Below are positions 21,725 through 35,564 of a DNA stretch of 64,000 nt, one piece after another. The notes beneath the pieces are model-generated. The model saw only the letters and a list, made by a program, of their open reading frames with translations. It had not been told where the DNA came from and did no database searches. How positions within the stretch are numbered: position 1 is the stretch's first letter; the number at the start of each line of letters is the position of its first letter. Origin of the DNA: Punica granatum (taxonomy: Eukaryota > Streptophyta > Magnoliopsida > Myrtales > Lythraceae); the NCBI RefSeq assembly GCF_007655135.1, contig NC_045127.1:40187538-40251537 (forward strand). Reading direction: 5' to 3'. A program made the position numbers and the translations under genes.

Positions 21725-24700
21725 TTTGGACCCGAATTTCGTCTCGTCGGGGCCCGCAAGCGTGCGACCGATCGCACTGCTTGGAAGTGTCCACCTTCTC
21801 GGGAAGGACGTGTGATGGACACAAGTGAGAAGGAGTCGCCAATACCTGTTTACGACCCGGAGGTCGAGGGTCGATGAGTTGCCCAAGTCCAGGGATATGA
21901 GTACACTTAGTTGCTAAGACATATGGTCCGTGGAACCTAAAGTTTCAAATTCGGAGTTCTGTTACTTGCGGGTCTATATCCCACAAACCCTTTCAATACT
22001 CTACTTTGCTTAGGGTTTGCCTTTTTATTCGTTTACCGCTTGTTTAAGATACACTCGTATCACCCGTTTTGACACCGTAAATTTAGGGAAACCATCTATT
22101 CGGGTTAAAGGACCGAAAGAGGAGCGAATCCTCGAGTCAAGGGATCGTTCCACTGTCCTCACGTCTCAATTGAATAGACCAAGATGGTCGGTTCACCGTG
22201 AAGACAAGTCCCGTGACTTGTGTGGTCCCACTCATCTCAAGGACCACGTAAATCGATCCAACCGATTTCGACACTCAAACCATTCACTCGCCGATCGGAA
22301 TCATTACAAGATTAAATGTACAAATAAATGTCCTTACAAATGTACTCTCGAATAAAATACAAATTACAATGAAAGGATCCCGATTAGCTTGCGTTTGGTC
22401 AATATTCCACTCAATCTCATCGTATGATTTGAACGACCGAAATAGAAATTAAGGCGAAGTGGGTCGCACGCACTCCATTTGTGTGCAGGGACGTTGGACC
22501 CCGTGATCGATAGTTGGGTTGTTGGACCCCGTGCATGTTGTATCCTATAGAGTCGGGCTTGACTCGCAAGAAAATAGGGAAAACAGATAAGACAAATAAA
22601 AACAGACAATTCGTATGTTATTGCCTGATTTACGAGATTTATCAAGTTATGAACCATGGTTAATTGGCAAACAAATTCCTACCTTAAACAGACAAAGCGG
22701 GGGGTGATGTACGCTATGCGAATTGGTCATGGACCCTAGGAGGGTATGTTGCATTCAGTATTGCTTGAAAGGACTTAACATACACGATGCCTATAGTCAA
22801 GTCTCGAATGTGTGGGTTGCTCTTAAGTTCTTCTGTTTCGTGACGCTGAGGGCTCAACTGATTATGATAGAAGTATGTTTTCGCCTAAAACCTGAAACCT
22901 GATGTTTTGCCTAACCATTATCCCATGTTTGATTATGTCAAGTGCAAAGTTAATCTGTTTTTCACGTTTTAACCCATTCTAAGCACGAACTTGGGGAAAT
23001 GGGAGCACCAAACGTCACGAGAGTGCCAAGGTATCTACTTTTGTCCCATGGGGGACCGGACAACCTTTCGCAGGCTGTCCAATTCCCTAAGCGCCCGAAT
23101 CTACGCTGGGGTGACAGAAACATGTAGACAGGAAAGGAAGGGTAAAAGAGTGACAATCGCATCTTGACAGACGCCTGCCTTTTTCCTTATCCAGTATGTT
23201 TCAATAATCCTAATGCCTAGGGAATCGACAGATCACGAATCGGTGGTAATGACCTTGAACCGAAGCAATGTGTGTGCATGTATAAAAGGTCGAGACTACG
23301 TGATACGAACTATCAAAAGTCGGTAACCGGTGTCGACTGATCTCTTGGACCCATCGGGGGCCTTGAGGACCCTAAAAGAGTAGAAAAATGGGTCGCTCCG
23401 CCGAAAGTGGTCTAGGAAGAATCGTGCATCCCGACTCGAGCCGCATCAAATTAGGTCCAAGCTCGAGTCAAGATACATGAGTAGATGTCCATGCTACGCG
23501 TGTCACATATCTCAGTGTTTTAAAATTGTGAGTTTTTAAAGGGCATAACCAACAGTTTATGACCCATCGATGCAATTACAGATTATTGGCCAATTCGTGC
23601 AATTTATTAGAAAACCAAGTGGACTAATTAGCCGAGTGATTCGTCCCGATTCCCCAGTGCGTGGAATTACTAGATCAAAGTTAGATTTTGTCGAATGCTT
23701 TAGCCCGTTTGGTATTAGAAAATTTTCTAACTTTACTCCACTCTAACTCCACTTATCTTCAATTCAACAACACAATTATATTTTTCCCTTTTTCTTCAAT
23801 TTTTTAATAATTCAATTCAATTTTTAATACTAACTTCTCTCAACTATTGATTACTTTTTTTTTACAATTCAACAACACAATCATTACTTTATCTCAACTA
23901 TTCATTATTTTTTCACACATTTTCTCATAATTTAACAACACTATCATTACAAACCAATTAAAATCAAAACTCAATTCTAAAACCAAACACAACCTAAGGT
24001 TGTGGGTTTTAGACCGTCAGACAGATCATAAATTGATGGCTTGAATAGGATCTTAATCCCCTATCATTTTAATTAACGAAAAAGACCTGCGACACGGGGA
24101 CCGAGATGGGTCCTCGAAGGCAAAAGGAACCTGGTCAATGATGGCCGAGATACTCTTGGACCCTCGTGGGGTCGAGATAGTTGCTGATACACAAATCTAT
24201 GCAAATTACTTAGAATCAACGTGTTTAAAGTATGATTAATCGTTGGATTAATGTCGGCATGGGAAACATAATTACATACAATCCGAGAAAACAGTTTAAA
24301 TAAGCATAAGGAGGCCACCATTGATCCGAGATGGGTCAAGGGCTCTCAGCCACTCCCTTGACGAATGGCCAAGAGGTGTCTTAACCCGGCTCGGGTCCCT
24401 GGTGGTCTTCTCGTCCAGATTTTGGTCGTTTCTCGTTTGTATCAAATATCAAACACGATAATAACAAACATATACGAAAGCAGTGCTGTCATGTTCTCGG
24501 GAAATACATGCAAACACTCAAACATGCATAAAAACATGATGTTGGAATCGATAAAACGGCACCGACTCATGAAACTAGAAAACGTAAAATATTGGAAACG
24601 ACTAAAGTCGGGGAGGAGGTGGCCACCATAGGCACGAGAGAGCCAAAGGGGCTCTCGGCCACCTCCTCTTGAGGTGCAGCTGTGAGCTCCAATAGCTCAC

Positions 24701-26889
24701 TCAAGCCATGGCAGTCTTCGCAATCCCGATCTTAGCCACTTCCTGTCTTGCTAACAAATAATACATCATTATAAGAGTAAATAAACAAACTAACAAGATA
24801 TTGAACGAAAACATGCATGAAATCGATCTGGGACAGCCTTATCTCCCCACAAAACTTAAGAAACTAAAAGTCCTAACTTCTCTAGGTCAAAGAGGGTTAT
24901 ACCTACGCCTCGGGGCGAGAAGGAACTCACTCAAAGTCAAAGAATAACCCCAAGAGAGGCTGTTGGGCACTCAAGCTACTAGAAGACCCGAGAGGAATGG
25001 AGAAGACCTGAGAGGTTGCATCGACTAGAGAGGGTGGCTAAGGATAGAATCAGCGGCCTGGCACGGCGGGTCACGACTCTTAAGGGAGGCTTGGACGTGG
25101 TTGTAGATGGCTCAAGGGTGGTTGATCCTGCAGCTGACCCGCTTAGAGGAAAAAAAGAAGAAAATCGTGAAATAGTGAGGAAACCGAGAAGAGGGAGAAG
25201 GTTCAGGTGGTTTGCTTAGTGGAACAGCTCTTGGAACATGATCTCCTTGTGTCGGGAAGAGTGAGGGTCGTGTGTGGCTCGTCCAAGGATGTTGGCACGA
25301 CTCGCCTAAGTCGTGGGAGTTGGGAACGTCACCGGGAAACCTAGAGAACCTAGAGGACTCGATTCTGGTGCTGGCTGAAATGCGTAGTAGGGGACCTCAA
25401 ATGGAGAAACTAACACCACCAAAGAACTCGAGAGGTCGAAAACAAGGGTGCTATGTAGTTTGTTTGAGGCTCGGGATAAGTCGAGGGTGATCGCCGGAAA
25501 ATGGGTGGCTTTTCCCAAAAAAATCAGAGCTGCTAAGGGCTGGACGAATTGAGGAAGTTGATGGAGAGTTGAGAGAGTTTTTAGAGTGAGAAAGGCTTGA
25601 GAGATAATGGAAGAGTGAAAGTGATTAAGTAGTCTTGAACTTAAGGTTATATAGATGCCATAATGAGCCAAACTAAGCAAGATTAGTGAAAATTAAGCAT
25701 GATTAGGGGGTGATCGGTTGGATTAGCTTACGGGGAGGGGGAGACCTAGATCCATGAAAGGTGGAAGCTTGTTGACTAGATGGATGTGATTTGTAATTAA
25801 ATAATAAACTATGGGGCTAGATTGAATAAAATATTTTGTATGGGAGAGATTTGCAAATAAAAAAATGAGTGAGAGGGGACCGGCCAAAGGAGGAGCAAGT
25901 GGGACTTGTGGGTTGTCTTGGAAGGTCGGGGAAGTAAAGGTTCTAGGTCGGTTGCGTTTCAAGTTTTGTGACTCAAATGGACGGCGCATTATCGATGTAC
26001 GCGAAGAAAGGACTCCGATGAGCGCAATATTGTCATGTTTTGCTTGAGTGAATGACTAAGTGGCCCGGAGGCTCAGAAGTCAGTTTTGCTAGATTCGGGT
26101 GATTGGAGCAAAGTTAACTGTTTCTGTTGCCCGTTCGTGTGTATGCGTGCTGTACTGGTCGTGTTAAGGTACTTTGTTGCTTGGGCACAACAGTTGACTC
26201 CATGACCTTTGCCACAAATCGGGAACTAGAGACGTCCCGGGAATCCACAGTCGAAGTTTTCTCACAGTTTCCCAAGTGTCATGATGTGCCCGCAGACCAC
26301 TGTGTTCTCCATTCGTTGAAAACAGATCCCGATGATTTTTCGGGCGACGTTTGAGACCCTTTTGGATCTACTCGGGAAACCTGGATGATTTGTGCAGTCC
26401 GAATTGAGATGATCTCCCTGGCCCTTGGGATTGCTAGGATAGGCTAGTGTAGACTCTAGGCGTTAACAGTTCGCCAAATGGACTGAATCCGCTTGAAAGG
26501 CACTCGGGAGACCTGAACAACTTGTGCAGTGTGATAAGGCACAACCTCCCTAGCCATTAAAGTCCTTGGAATTGGTCGGGCCTGATTTCGGTTACTGACA
26601 TTTCGCCGGACAAGTCTCTGGTTAGAGATTCCCGAAGAAATGAGTCCTTTTTCAGGCCGTGGACCTACTCTGGAGGCCTGAATGATTTCCAGAGAACAGT
26701 TTGAAGCCTATTCCATAGTCTTGATAACCCCTAGGTTTGCATAGACATGTCCTCGGGAGTCCTTGATTTTTCCTCGAGTCCCGCCAGAAAGTTTGCCGGG
26801 CTATCTTCCATCGGAGCTTAGGTTATGGTCAAGATCACTATTGTTGTTCTCTTCAGGTGCCGGTGGACTGAAACGGGGTGCTGAAAGCT
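21725..26889 (-). mobile_element. giant LTR copy 2, inverted orientation
   Basis: Reverse complement of the same LTR family. On the - strand it begins near 26889 (TTCAGCACCCCGTTTCAGTC, equivalent to TGTCAGCAYCCCRTTTTGG) and ends near 21725 (GACGAAATTCGGGTCC). Matching landmarks in order are CTAAAAGTCCTAACTTCTCT at 24860 (the counterpart of 13240-13285 in copy 1), the segment around 23.0-23.6 kb (counterpart of 14.2-14.6 kb), and the degenerate hairpin at about 21964. A MITE interrupts it at 23701-23997. Frames such as 25306-25680 or 25016-25219 are shadows. No internal retrotransposon region is attached. Confidence 0.7.
23701..23997. mobile_element. MITE of about 300 bp nested in LTR copy 2
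   Basis: Terminal inverted repeats: TTTAGCCCGTTTGGTATTAG on the left against CTTAGGTTGTGTTTGGTTTT (reverse complement of the right end). The interior is AT-rich with three diverged CAATTCAACAACACAAT repeats and no ORF. LTR copy 1 is uninterrupted at the same place (about 14150-14165). The target-site duplication could not be read clearly; the CCGTTTGG-type termini are common among plant hAT/PIF-like MITEs. Confidence 0.65.
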
Positions 26890-27272
26890 TATCTTTTTTC
26901 AGCTGCGTGCTCAAGTAGAGGATCCAGGCAAAGACCACGAGAAGAACCCCGATTTGGTCCCGGGAACCATTACGGTACCTCCACTAGCCATTTTCTCTTC
27001 TCATCTTTGGATATGTGGGGGAAGACTGTACAAATGCACGGACCTATATCTTGCGGGTCAGGGATGCCCCTAAAGCTAAGTGGAGAAGAATGGAAAAGAG
27101 CAATATATGGTAGGAGTGGAAAATGGAAGTTGTGAAGAGTGAGAATTGAACTCAAAAACAATAAATGGGTGTCAAATCTCGAAAATAGTAAATGGTGAGT
27201 TGGGTATGAGACCCTGAAAGTAGTGAAAGTGGGTGTGAATCTTAGGTAAGAAATCCCGAAAGTAGTAGTGTG
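26890..27272. other. spacer between inverted LTR copies 2 and 3
   Basis: No gene recognised. It lies between two head-to-head LTR starts, with copy 2 pointing left and copy 3 pointing right. 27140-27270 carries loosely repeated GTAGTGAAAGTGGGTGTGAA-like phrases. Confidence 0.35.
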
Positions 27273-30200
27273 TGTCAGCACCCCGTTTTGGTCTATTGGC
27301 ACTTGAGAAATCCGGAAGGAGATCACAGCACGATAAGAATTCGAAACAAACAAGCTAGCGTGATCACGAGGGTAAGGGCAAAATTGTCATTTTCGTGATC
27401 CATCGAAGGGAAGCATTTTTGAATAATTGCACGCACATTCACGGCTTTTGAAGTCGGGACACTTCCTTAATTTAACTTTAATTTTATATTTTTTAAAAAA
27501 TATATTCTTCGGAACGTTTTCGGCTTTCACGAGCATCAAGTTTGATTTTCAAAATCTAGAACAAAACTCGAGGCCGAAAAATATTTTCTGAAGTATATTG
27601 ATTCTCGAATTTTTATGAACGCAGTGGTGATCCCGGATTATTTTTCGGATGTCCAGTTGAAAAGAGGAAAATTTCAGGTCATATGTGCATCAATTCCATT
27701 TTTTTTTTCAAAATTCAAGACGAAACTCGTGATTGAAAAATGTTTTTATGCATAATGTCGGTTCTCGAATTTTTTTTAAACACAACAATGGTCCTGAAAT
27801 ATTTTTTGGATATACAATTGAAAAGATTGAATTTCAAAAATAATCGAGCAATTACGATCGACACGTGTCAGATGTTCAATGTCGATTTTATCGAGATTCG
27901 ATCTCTGTTGTTGCAAATTAGAATTCCCATAGTGTAGACTATTTTTCGAATTTCTCAATTTCGAAGTATCCATTTTGATATTGTTGACGGATCTCGGGAA
28001 ATCGAATTTCACCCAAGAGACGCCCATACGAGCAAATATATTAAAAAAACAAAAACAAAGAGAGAAGGTGGCAGATGGGCACCTTCCCCCATCCCTTCCT
28101 ACCTTCTTCTTCTACAGATTTCTTTTTCTTTCTTTTTTTTTTTCCCTCTTCTTCAGTTCTGCTTCCTGCACGAGAGTCTGCAATTTCAAGACAACAACCA
28201 ACCCGTATCACTTCACGATTCCATCCATCAATCTTCTGCTTCTTCTTCTTTGATCTTCGATTTGTTCTAGGCGGTCTGGACCATTCTCTACAGCCTGCTA
28301 TTGAAGCTGGCGCGCCCACCCTCACCTCAATCTGGATTAAAATTGGTTGCATGAAACAAGAATGAATTCACACGAAATGGATTCCATGCATATTCGGCTT
28401 TAAGGGATTAAATTGCCCATGATTTGTGTGATTTGAAGTGTTCATTGTCAATTTAATAAAAAGCCTCATGCTTGATTAATCACGCAAAGTCAATTTAAAA
28501 TCGGATTTAATTTCGGAACGGTCAGGAATTGAAGCTTTTATCGAACAATCCGTCAATGGCCAACTTGACGGCTCGAAACCCTCAAACAAAAACATTCAGC
28601 GATTCACTTAATTTAATTGATTCCACACATGTAGTAATTGGGACGATCCACTCGACTAATTAGTCCACTCGACTTTTAAATGAATTGCACGAATCGGCAA
28701 ATAATCTGTAATTGAGTCGATAAATCAGGAACCAATAATTGTGCCTTTTCCAAACCCTCAATCTTTTACAAACACCGAGATGCGTGGTCCGTTAGCATGG
28801 GTATCTGGGGAGGACCTCTTGTCCTGACTCGAGTCTAGACCCAATTTGAGGTGGCTCAAGTCGGAATATGGGAGTTCTTCCTAGACCACTTTCGGGCAGA
28901 CCGACCGGTCTTCCGATTCCTTTAGGGTTTGCACACAACCCTAGCGGATTCAGGGGATCGGTCGACACTAGCTATCAACCAAGGCGGCTCACGTCACAAA
29001 GTCTCATTTTTGCAAAATAATTTTTTTGTCTCAAGGGCGAGGTTATATGTTCATGACTTATCGACAACCTTAGGATTATGGTGATTGAAACACTTCGAGC
29101 CATGGGTAAAGACGGGTAACCCGTGTGGGCAAAAGCCTTATCTATCATGCCCTCTTTACTCGACCGGAGTGTTTTTGTCATCTTAGCATAGATTTAAGCA
29201 CTTAGTGAGATGGATTAGAGAAGCGGGCGGGAATGGCCCATGAAAGGTTATCCGGCCCTTCATAGGGCATGAGCCGAGATCTTGGCACCCCCGTGGCGTT
29301 TCGCGTTCCCACTCCCCTAAGTTTGTGCTTACATTGGGTTTATCTGTCATAAAACACAAAACCGGATTAATCATGCACTCAGCATAAACAAACGCAAAGA
29401 AACAGGCGGTTCAAAATCCTAGGTTTGGGATTCTGGCAAAACACACTTCTGTTATAATCAATTAATCTGTCGGTGTCACAAAACATAACAACTTAAAACA
29501 AAACCACACACTCAAAGCTTGGTGACAGACATCATATCTGTCAAGTCCTTTCTAAGCAAAGCTGAATGCTACATGCCCATCTAGGGCAACCCATGGCCTA
29601 TTCTCACTATGAATGCTTGCTCTTTCTTGTCTGTTTAGGATAGAAACATGCCTATTAAGTAACCACGGTTCATAATTTGATAATCACATAAACATAGCAA
29701 TTAATTCACATCACTTGTTTATTTTATTTGCTTTCGTCTGTTTTTGTCAATTTTTATCTATTTTTATCTATTTTGGTCTGTTTTTCTGTGATGATTCAAG
29801 CTTGAACCCATAAGATACGGTTCACAAGATGTCCAATGCCCCTACACTCTGAGTGCGTGCGAATCGAGTGCGGCATGGGGTCTAGCATCAGTAGTATCCA
29901 AGCGGAGAGTGATTGTAGTTCGGATGCGTGAAATGAGGTTAGACAATTGCCTAGAAGCTCGACCAGTCCCACAGTTCTCTCGAGGACCATTCGGTCCTTC
30001 TGGGAACTGTCGGTTTGGTCGGACTCGACCTCCGGCTCTCACGAGCCGCGTCGCATTAATTTTGGTTTTGGTCTTTCCAACCTCATGGTTAGCACAAATG
30101 GAATATTGACTAAATGCAAGCTAACTGGGATCCATTTGTCGTAATTTTGTATTTATTATTCGAGAGTACATTTGTGAGGCATTCATTTGTACATTTATTC

Positions 30201-30791
30201 TTGTAACGATCTCGGTCGACGAACGCAAGGTTTGAGAGTCGGAACCGGTTGAGTCGGTTTACGAGACCTCGAGACGAGCCGGACCACACAAGTCACAGGC
30301 TTGGTCCACGTGGTGAACTGGCAATCATTGCCTAGTTAGCCGAGATACGAGGACGGTGGACCAATCCCCTAATTCGATGATTCGCTTCTCTTTCGGTCCC
30401 TTAAACCAGATCAATCATTTCCATGAATTTACGGCGTCAAAACGGGCGAGTCAAACGAAACCTAATCAACGTTGTAAATAAATTAAAAAATTGCAAACCT
30501 TAGACAAACTAAAGTACCGATAGGGCGTGCGAGATATAGGCCCACACGTAACAAAATCCCATAACTTGGAACTCTAGGTTCCACAGACCATATGTCTCGG
30601 TAACTAGGTGTATCCATTACCCCTAGATCCGGGCAACTCACCGGCTCTCGACTTCCAGGTCGTAAACAGGTAGTGAAAACTCCTTCTCACGCGCGTCTGT
30701 CACAAGTCCCTTGGAAAGATGGACACTTCCAAGCCATGTGACCAGCGCGTACGCATGCGGGCCCCGACGAAATGAAATTCGAGTCCACACA
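27273..30791 (+). mobile_element. giant LTR copy 3, shortened
   Basis: Starts TGTCAGCACCCCGTTTTGG at 27273 and ends GAGTCCACACA near 30791. From about 28380 to the end it follows copy 1 closely: ACATGTAGTAATTGGGACGA near 28627, the dinucleotide and hairpin landmarks at 30524-30548, and GACGAAATGAAATTCGAGTC near 30765. The 5' third is shorter and diverged, so the copy is only about 3.5 kb. It contains the uninterrupted counterpart of the solo-LTR insertion site at 30493-30499 (GCAAACC). A CT-rich leader-like block lies at 28080-28260. No coding capacity. Confidence 0.7.
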
Positions 30792-31803
30792 ATCACATCT
30801 GTTACGGAAAATTGACATTGTACTATATGGTGAAATTTTCCAAAATTTTCATGTTATCTAGTGAAATTAAAACAAATTGTTCTGTCTTACGAAAAGGACA
30901 AAACCATACAATGTAATTTACCTAGTAGTTTCATGTAGTTTCATTCCAATCTTCGCAAATCATTTTTGAAACAAAATGCGATCCATAAAAATCAAGACAT
31001 CGGGTTCAGGTTCTTATGCAATTAGAAAGTTATCAAATCTGATATGATCAATTAGCATCATATTAGCAGGTAGGCATCACCATTTGTCCGACTGAAGCTC
31101 AAATTTCTTTATCCATGCACCATCTAAGTGGCCTTACATAACCCATATCAACTCACCCTACAACAACAGCGAAGACTTTTATAACGATTTGGTGCTTACA
31201 ATATGTTCCCTCTCTTATTAGATAGTGATGTACAGTAGAGAATCATGATAATGACTGTAGTAGAAAAGACTCGGGGATTTTTTTTGTTGGGGGGGGGGGG
31301 GGGGGGGGGGGGGCGGGGGGGTGGTGTGGGGTTGTGGTGGTGGACGATGGGCCAATAACTCAAAAGGGCAGTTGATTGCATTTTGGATACACACAACACA
31401 AACTGAGCAACTAGCATTGGCCAGGGAGGAGGAAGAAAAAAAAGAAAGAGTTATAATTTTGAATATGAAATCATTTGGGTAGATGTAGTGCTGATGATAC
31501 TAGATGGATGGATAGATGTTAGGGTAGATGATGTGGACCGCATGCTCGTGAGACATTCATGAATAGTCATCGTCATCGTCGTCATCATCATCTTCTAACA
31601 GTGCATTTCACATTAACCTCCAGAATTACGATTTAGCTTCTCAAAGTCCCCTGAACTTGCCGTTGTCTTGTTAGGTAACATTTGGTATATTAGAATGACA
31701 TTAGATGAAAAGGTATGAAAGGGAATATAATTAGTCACATTCTTCCACTTTATTTCTTGAGTAAATAAAAGCGCTTCCATTGCAAAAGGAATGACATAAA
31801 CCA
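30792..31803. other. intergenic stretch with G-rich run and trinucleotide repeats
   Basis: No gene. Holds the G-rich tract at 31289-31330 and a GTCATC-type imperfect trinucleotide repeat at about 31567-31592. Confidence 0.4.
31289..31320. repeat. G-rich homopolymer (25 G, one C, 6 or more G)
   Basis: A 25-base G run is interrupted once by C at 31314, continues G-rich, and is followed by GTGGTGTGGGG. It is the third homopolymer of 25 bases or more of G or C in the window. Confidence 0.9.
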
Positions 31804-32292
31804 ACACAAATCTGTACCATTAAAAAATAAATTGTTGGATTAGAGAGATTTGTACCAATAGATATATGAACCATTAGTGTACACGTATACTTTATTAATG
31901 GGTTATACAAAAAGTATATATTGATGTCTGTTTGAATAGATTTTTGAGGTTATACTATCAGTCAAAACCTGATAGAAAAGGCTTTTACCGATGAGACTAT
32001 TTACCAATAAAAATTTTACGGTATTATATGTTGACATAGATATTTTATAGCTATACCTTCAGTCAATGAGTGTTTAGTAAAAGTCTTTTCTTTTAGATTT
32101 TTTTCCGCCGTAGGCTATTTTCCATTAGATTTTGATTTGTTCATATAGCCTCCAAAATCTATCATAATGGATATCAAAATATACTTCTCAATATAAACCA
32201 TTAGTAAAGTATACATGTATACCAATAGTTCATAAATATGTTCGCATAGATCTATCTATTCTAACAGTTTATTCTCTGATGGTATAGGTTTT

Positions 32293-32297
<5 letters not shown>
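31804..32297. mobile_element. MITE-like inverted-repeat element, about 490 bp
   Basis: The left end ACACAAATCTGTACCATTAA and the reverse complement of the right end ACACAAAAACCTATACCATC match. Pairing continues inward through AATAAATTGTT / AATAAACTGTT and TGTATACTTTA / CGTATACTTTA for about 130 bp. The interior is AT-rich and contains no ORF. No clear target-site duplication was found; the right border abuts a TA microsatellite, which blurs it. Confidence 0.6.
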
Positions 32298-32334
<37 letters not shown>

Positions 32335-35291
32335 CCAAGAGCACTTTTTTCTCCATTTTGATCAAATGAGCTTTCTTTCAGAAAATATATAATAATGATC
32401 ATTTCACCGTTTCAACTAATTTTCACTTAAGTCATGTATTTTTTTAATTTCTTATATTTAATAATTATTTATATATAATGAAATATTGATATTTAAATAT
32501 ATTTTATCAATTAATTCATTCAAATTTCCAATTTCAACATAAAAACACCATTTTTTTTCTTAATGTAATTATATTTTATTCAAGAAATTCATTGCATTAT
32601 ATTTCATTCTATTCCATTCCACCATGTGTTCCTCTTTCACTGTCTTCTTCTCTTTTCTTTTTCCTTAATTGATTTTTCTCTTTTGAAGTAGATAAATTAA
32701 ATGTTGCAGCCCTTACGAGGCTTTGTTAATTTTTGATTTTTTGAATATTCCTCTTCAACTATGAAAATTATTAAAATCACTTTATTTTTCTGAAAATCCT
32801 AAAACCATAAGATTCTATATTTGATACACTTATTAGCGACAAGATTATACCATACCATATGCAATGCCAAAATGCAATTTTGGTTAACACATCCTTCAAG
32901 GAGGATGAAGCTCCGTGTAATGCAATTTTTATTGCCAAAGACAGATATTGTCAATGTCTTTTGGCTAATTTTTATCAATTATAAATGTTGCTTCCGCCTG
33001 ACTGTCAAATCAATAACAATCACAAAATTTATTATTCATTTCTTTTACGAGACCGACCACAAACATGCAAATTAATTTAGAGCAATTGAAAATTTTATTG
33101 AAAATCAGGTAAGCTTCATTTCTTGGTTGACTATATGCAATGTCTACACACACGGACATATATATACGCCATATTTATATGGTAGACTATATATCTTATA
33201 TATATACAATTCATTATGGCGGTGGTGAAGATAAAATGAAATGAGTAGTAGAGACTAGTGAGGCAGCTAGGTAGTGGTCCAAAGCTCACAATAAATTTTG
33301 CTCAACTCATTTACATTCAAATAGCAATTATTATCCCCTCCAAATTCTAAACCTATATGTTTCATTGAAAAGGAGCCCCATGTGCGGGTGTACAAATATG
33401 AAGTACAATTCAGAAATTGCAATAGTATTTGCCCGAAAATAATGCAATAATATATACATGGTCTTGGTTTCTGTATATTGAAGGATCGATGAGTTTATGT
33501 TCTTATCTTTTCAATAGGCTTAGACTCACGTTGAACATATATTGATTTTAACGTTTCAAGCTATGATGTATAGAATATAAAGGACATAAGGCTTTTGTTT
33601 ATTGGGATTTCATAGAATTATCACACTTCCATTCCGTCCATTATTGACATGATCTTCCTTATAGCTAAAGATATTTGACTGGTCATTGATGGGAACAATC
33701 TAATTAAGTTGGTGATACAGAAAGCATATAAAAGTTCCAAAAGAATTCATAAATCACTTACTTTAGTGAAAGATTTCAACCAAAAAAAAAAAGCCAACGT
33801 AAATGCTTTGTAAATACAGAAATCTCAAACATGAAAGCTCAAGAACTTTTGTAATAAATATATTCTAGGCTCAAAAACCGCACGTTATTGCGGAACCAAA
33901 CAACCTACTCAACCATATAGAGCTCATTCCACATGGGTATAATGAGAATAATGGATGAATAATTTAAAATGAAAATTTTAACTTGTTTCTTGAGCATTTG
34001 ATCAAAATCTAATAATGTAGGAATTGATATTTTAAGCACTTATTCATGGAATAGATTAGCTAGCTAGGATAATCATCAAACCACTTAAATCAACCCAGAT
34101 TGATTATAAAGTAGTTTGATTACAATCTTATAAGAATTATTCTAGTCACAAATATATTATTTGTAGTAAGTATATTATTTATATGCTTATATTGTTACTT
34201 CTCGAATGACAATACCATACTATAATTATTTTTGTTAAGTACCAATATTGCTGTATAAAGTACCAAATTAACCCCTAAAACTAAATTTTACTTCGGCACT
34301 ATTAGTTTAAAATATATGGGTGCTTGAATTTATCATTGAATTAATGAAATTAACCCATTTTACTATATTATTTGTTGCTATAAAAACAAAGATAGAAGAA
34401 AGAGTTGATAAAAAAAGTTTTTATATATATATAAATTCAAACTACACCCACGATATCCTCCCATGAAAGCGTTTTTTCTAAACCCTTAACTCATGGTGAA
34501 GTGTCCCTTCATATATTGTATTAAACTTATACACGAACCTAGAGTACACCTCAAGTCAAATTACATAGATTGTCATAATTATTTTTTAAAATTTCCGTAT
34601 ACCATTGTTTTATTCTCATTCATTTAATTTTGATAAATGATTTCTCTAAAACAAAATTACACAAAAAATATATAAAACTTTCCGCGACACGTGAACTAAT
34701 GAGCTAGTTTTGAATTTCATTTGAAGGACGCGAAAAGAAATTAAACGAAGGGATAAAAATGGAAAAATATAAAACTTTGTAGGAAAATATTTAAAATGAA
34801 GAAGAAATGTGGTAGAATTGAAAAAAGGGGGGACACATGGCCTTTTCTTATGGAATGGACCTCAAGCAAGAGATTTAGTATATTTATATAAGATAAGGTA
34901 AGATAGATGTGTATCTATGCATACTTACCAAAAAAAAAATTATGTAGATATGCATAGCTGGACCATGTTAAAGTGGACCAAATTCATGAAGAAGTCGGAC
35001 AAAAGACGCCCACCATATAATCATCATGATGAAACTAAATATCCAATGGGATGCTTGTGGGTTCCATTGAAAGAAGAATGATGGCGAAGAAGAATAAGGT
35101 GAAGAAGAAGAAGAAGAACGTGGCCAAAATGATTTTCCAAATAAATGAGCATCGGTTTTAGGGCACTTGATTGAATGAAGAAAAAATGGTACAGTAACAA
35201 ACCTAACCACATGGACTGTTCACCATACTTTCTTCCCTTTTACACCTTTACCCTTAAATTAATGTTCTAACATCAAGTAAGGGAAACTAAA
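32298..35291. other. AT-rich intergenic stretch
   Basis: No gene supported. A (TA)n microsatellite lies at about 32299-32331. A dispersed repeat at about 34415-34640 has a diverged direct copy at 37590-37790. An AAGAAG trinucleotide run is at about 35098-35118. Frames at 32821-33075 and 34968-35212 have no recognisable domain. Confidence 0.4.
34415..34640 (+). repeat. dispersed repeat, copy 1
   Basis: Shares ordered phrases with 37590-37790: ATTCAAACTACACCCA / ATTCAAACTACTCCCA, GTGTCCCTTCATA / CGTCCCTTCATA, TCAAGTCAAATTA / TCAAGTCATATTA. Family not recognised. Confidence 0.6.
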
Positions 35292-35303
35292 GTCTAATGG
35301 TGA

Positions 35304-35564
35304 GTTCTACTTGGATATATGGCTTGAGGACCCTTCTCTAATTTATCAAGGTTCATGTGTGACGGCAGAGGATTTTGATTGAAATCTCGGATAGCTACTA
35401 TCTTGTTTTCTCTCTCAATTTCTTTTATGTAATATGTATGAGAGGATCTGATTAATTCTGATCTTATAATCTTTATTTTCTTGAGCGTTCTCACCTTATA
35501 CTCTTTTGTAATTTTTTACACGTTATGAATGAATTCTCGACGTTCACGAGTAAAAAAAAAAAAG
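35304..35564 (+). mobile_element. SINE-like retroposed insertion with poly-A tail
   Basis: A 261-bp segment ending in a run of 12 A (with two G around the junction) is flanked by the 12-bp direct repeat GTCTAATGGTGA (35292-35303 and 35565-35576). Size, A tail and duplication fit a SINE or other LINE-mobilised short sequence. A B-box-like GATTGAAATC at about 35380 and a weak A-box-like TGGCTTGAGG at about 35320 are consistent with a tRNA-derived head. Confidence 0.75.
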
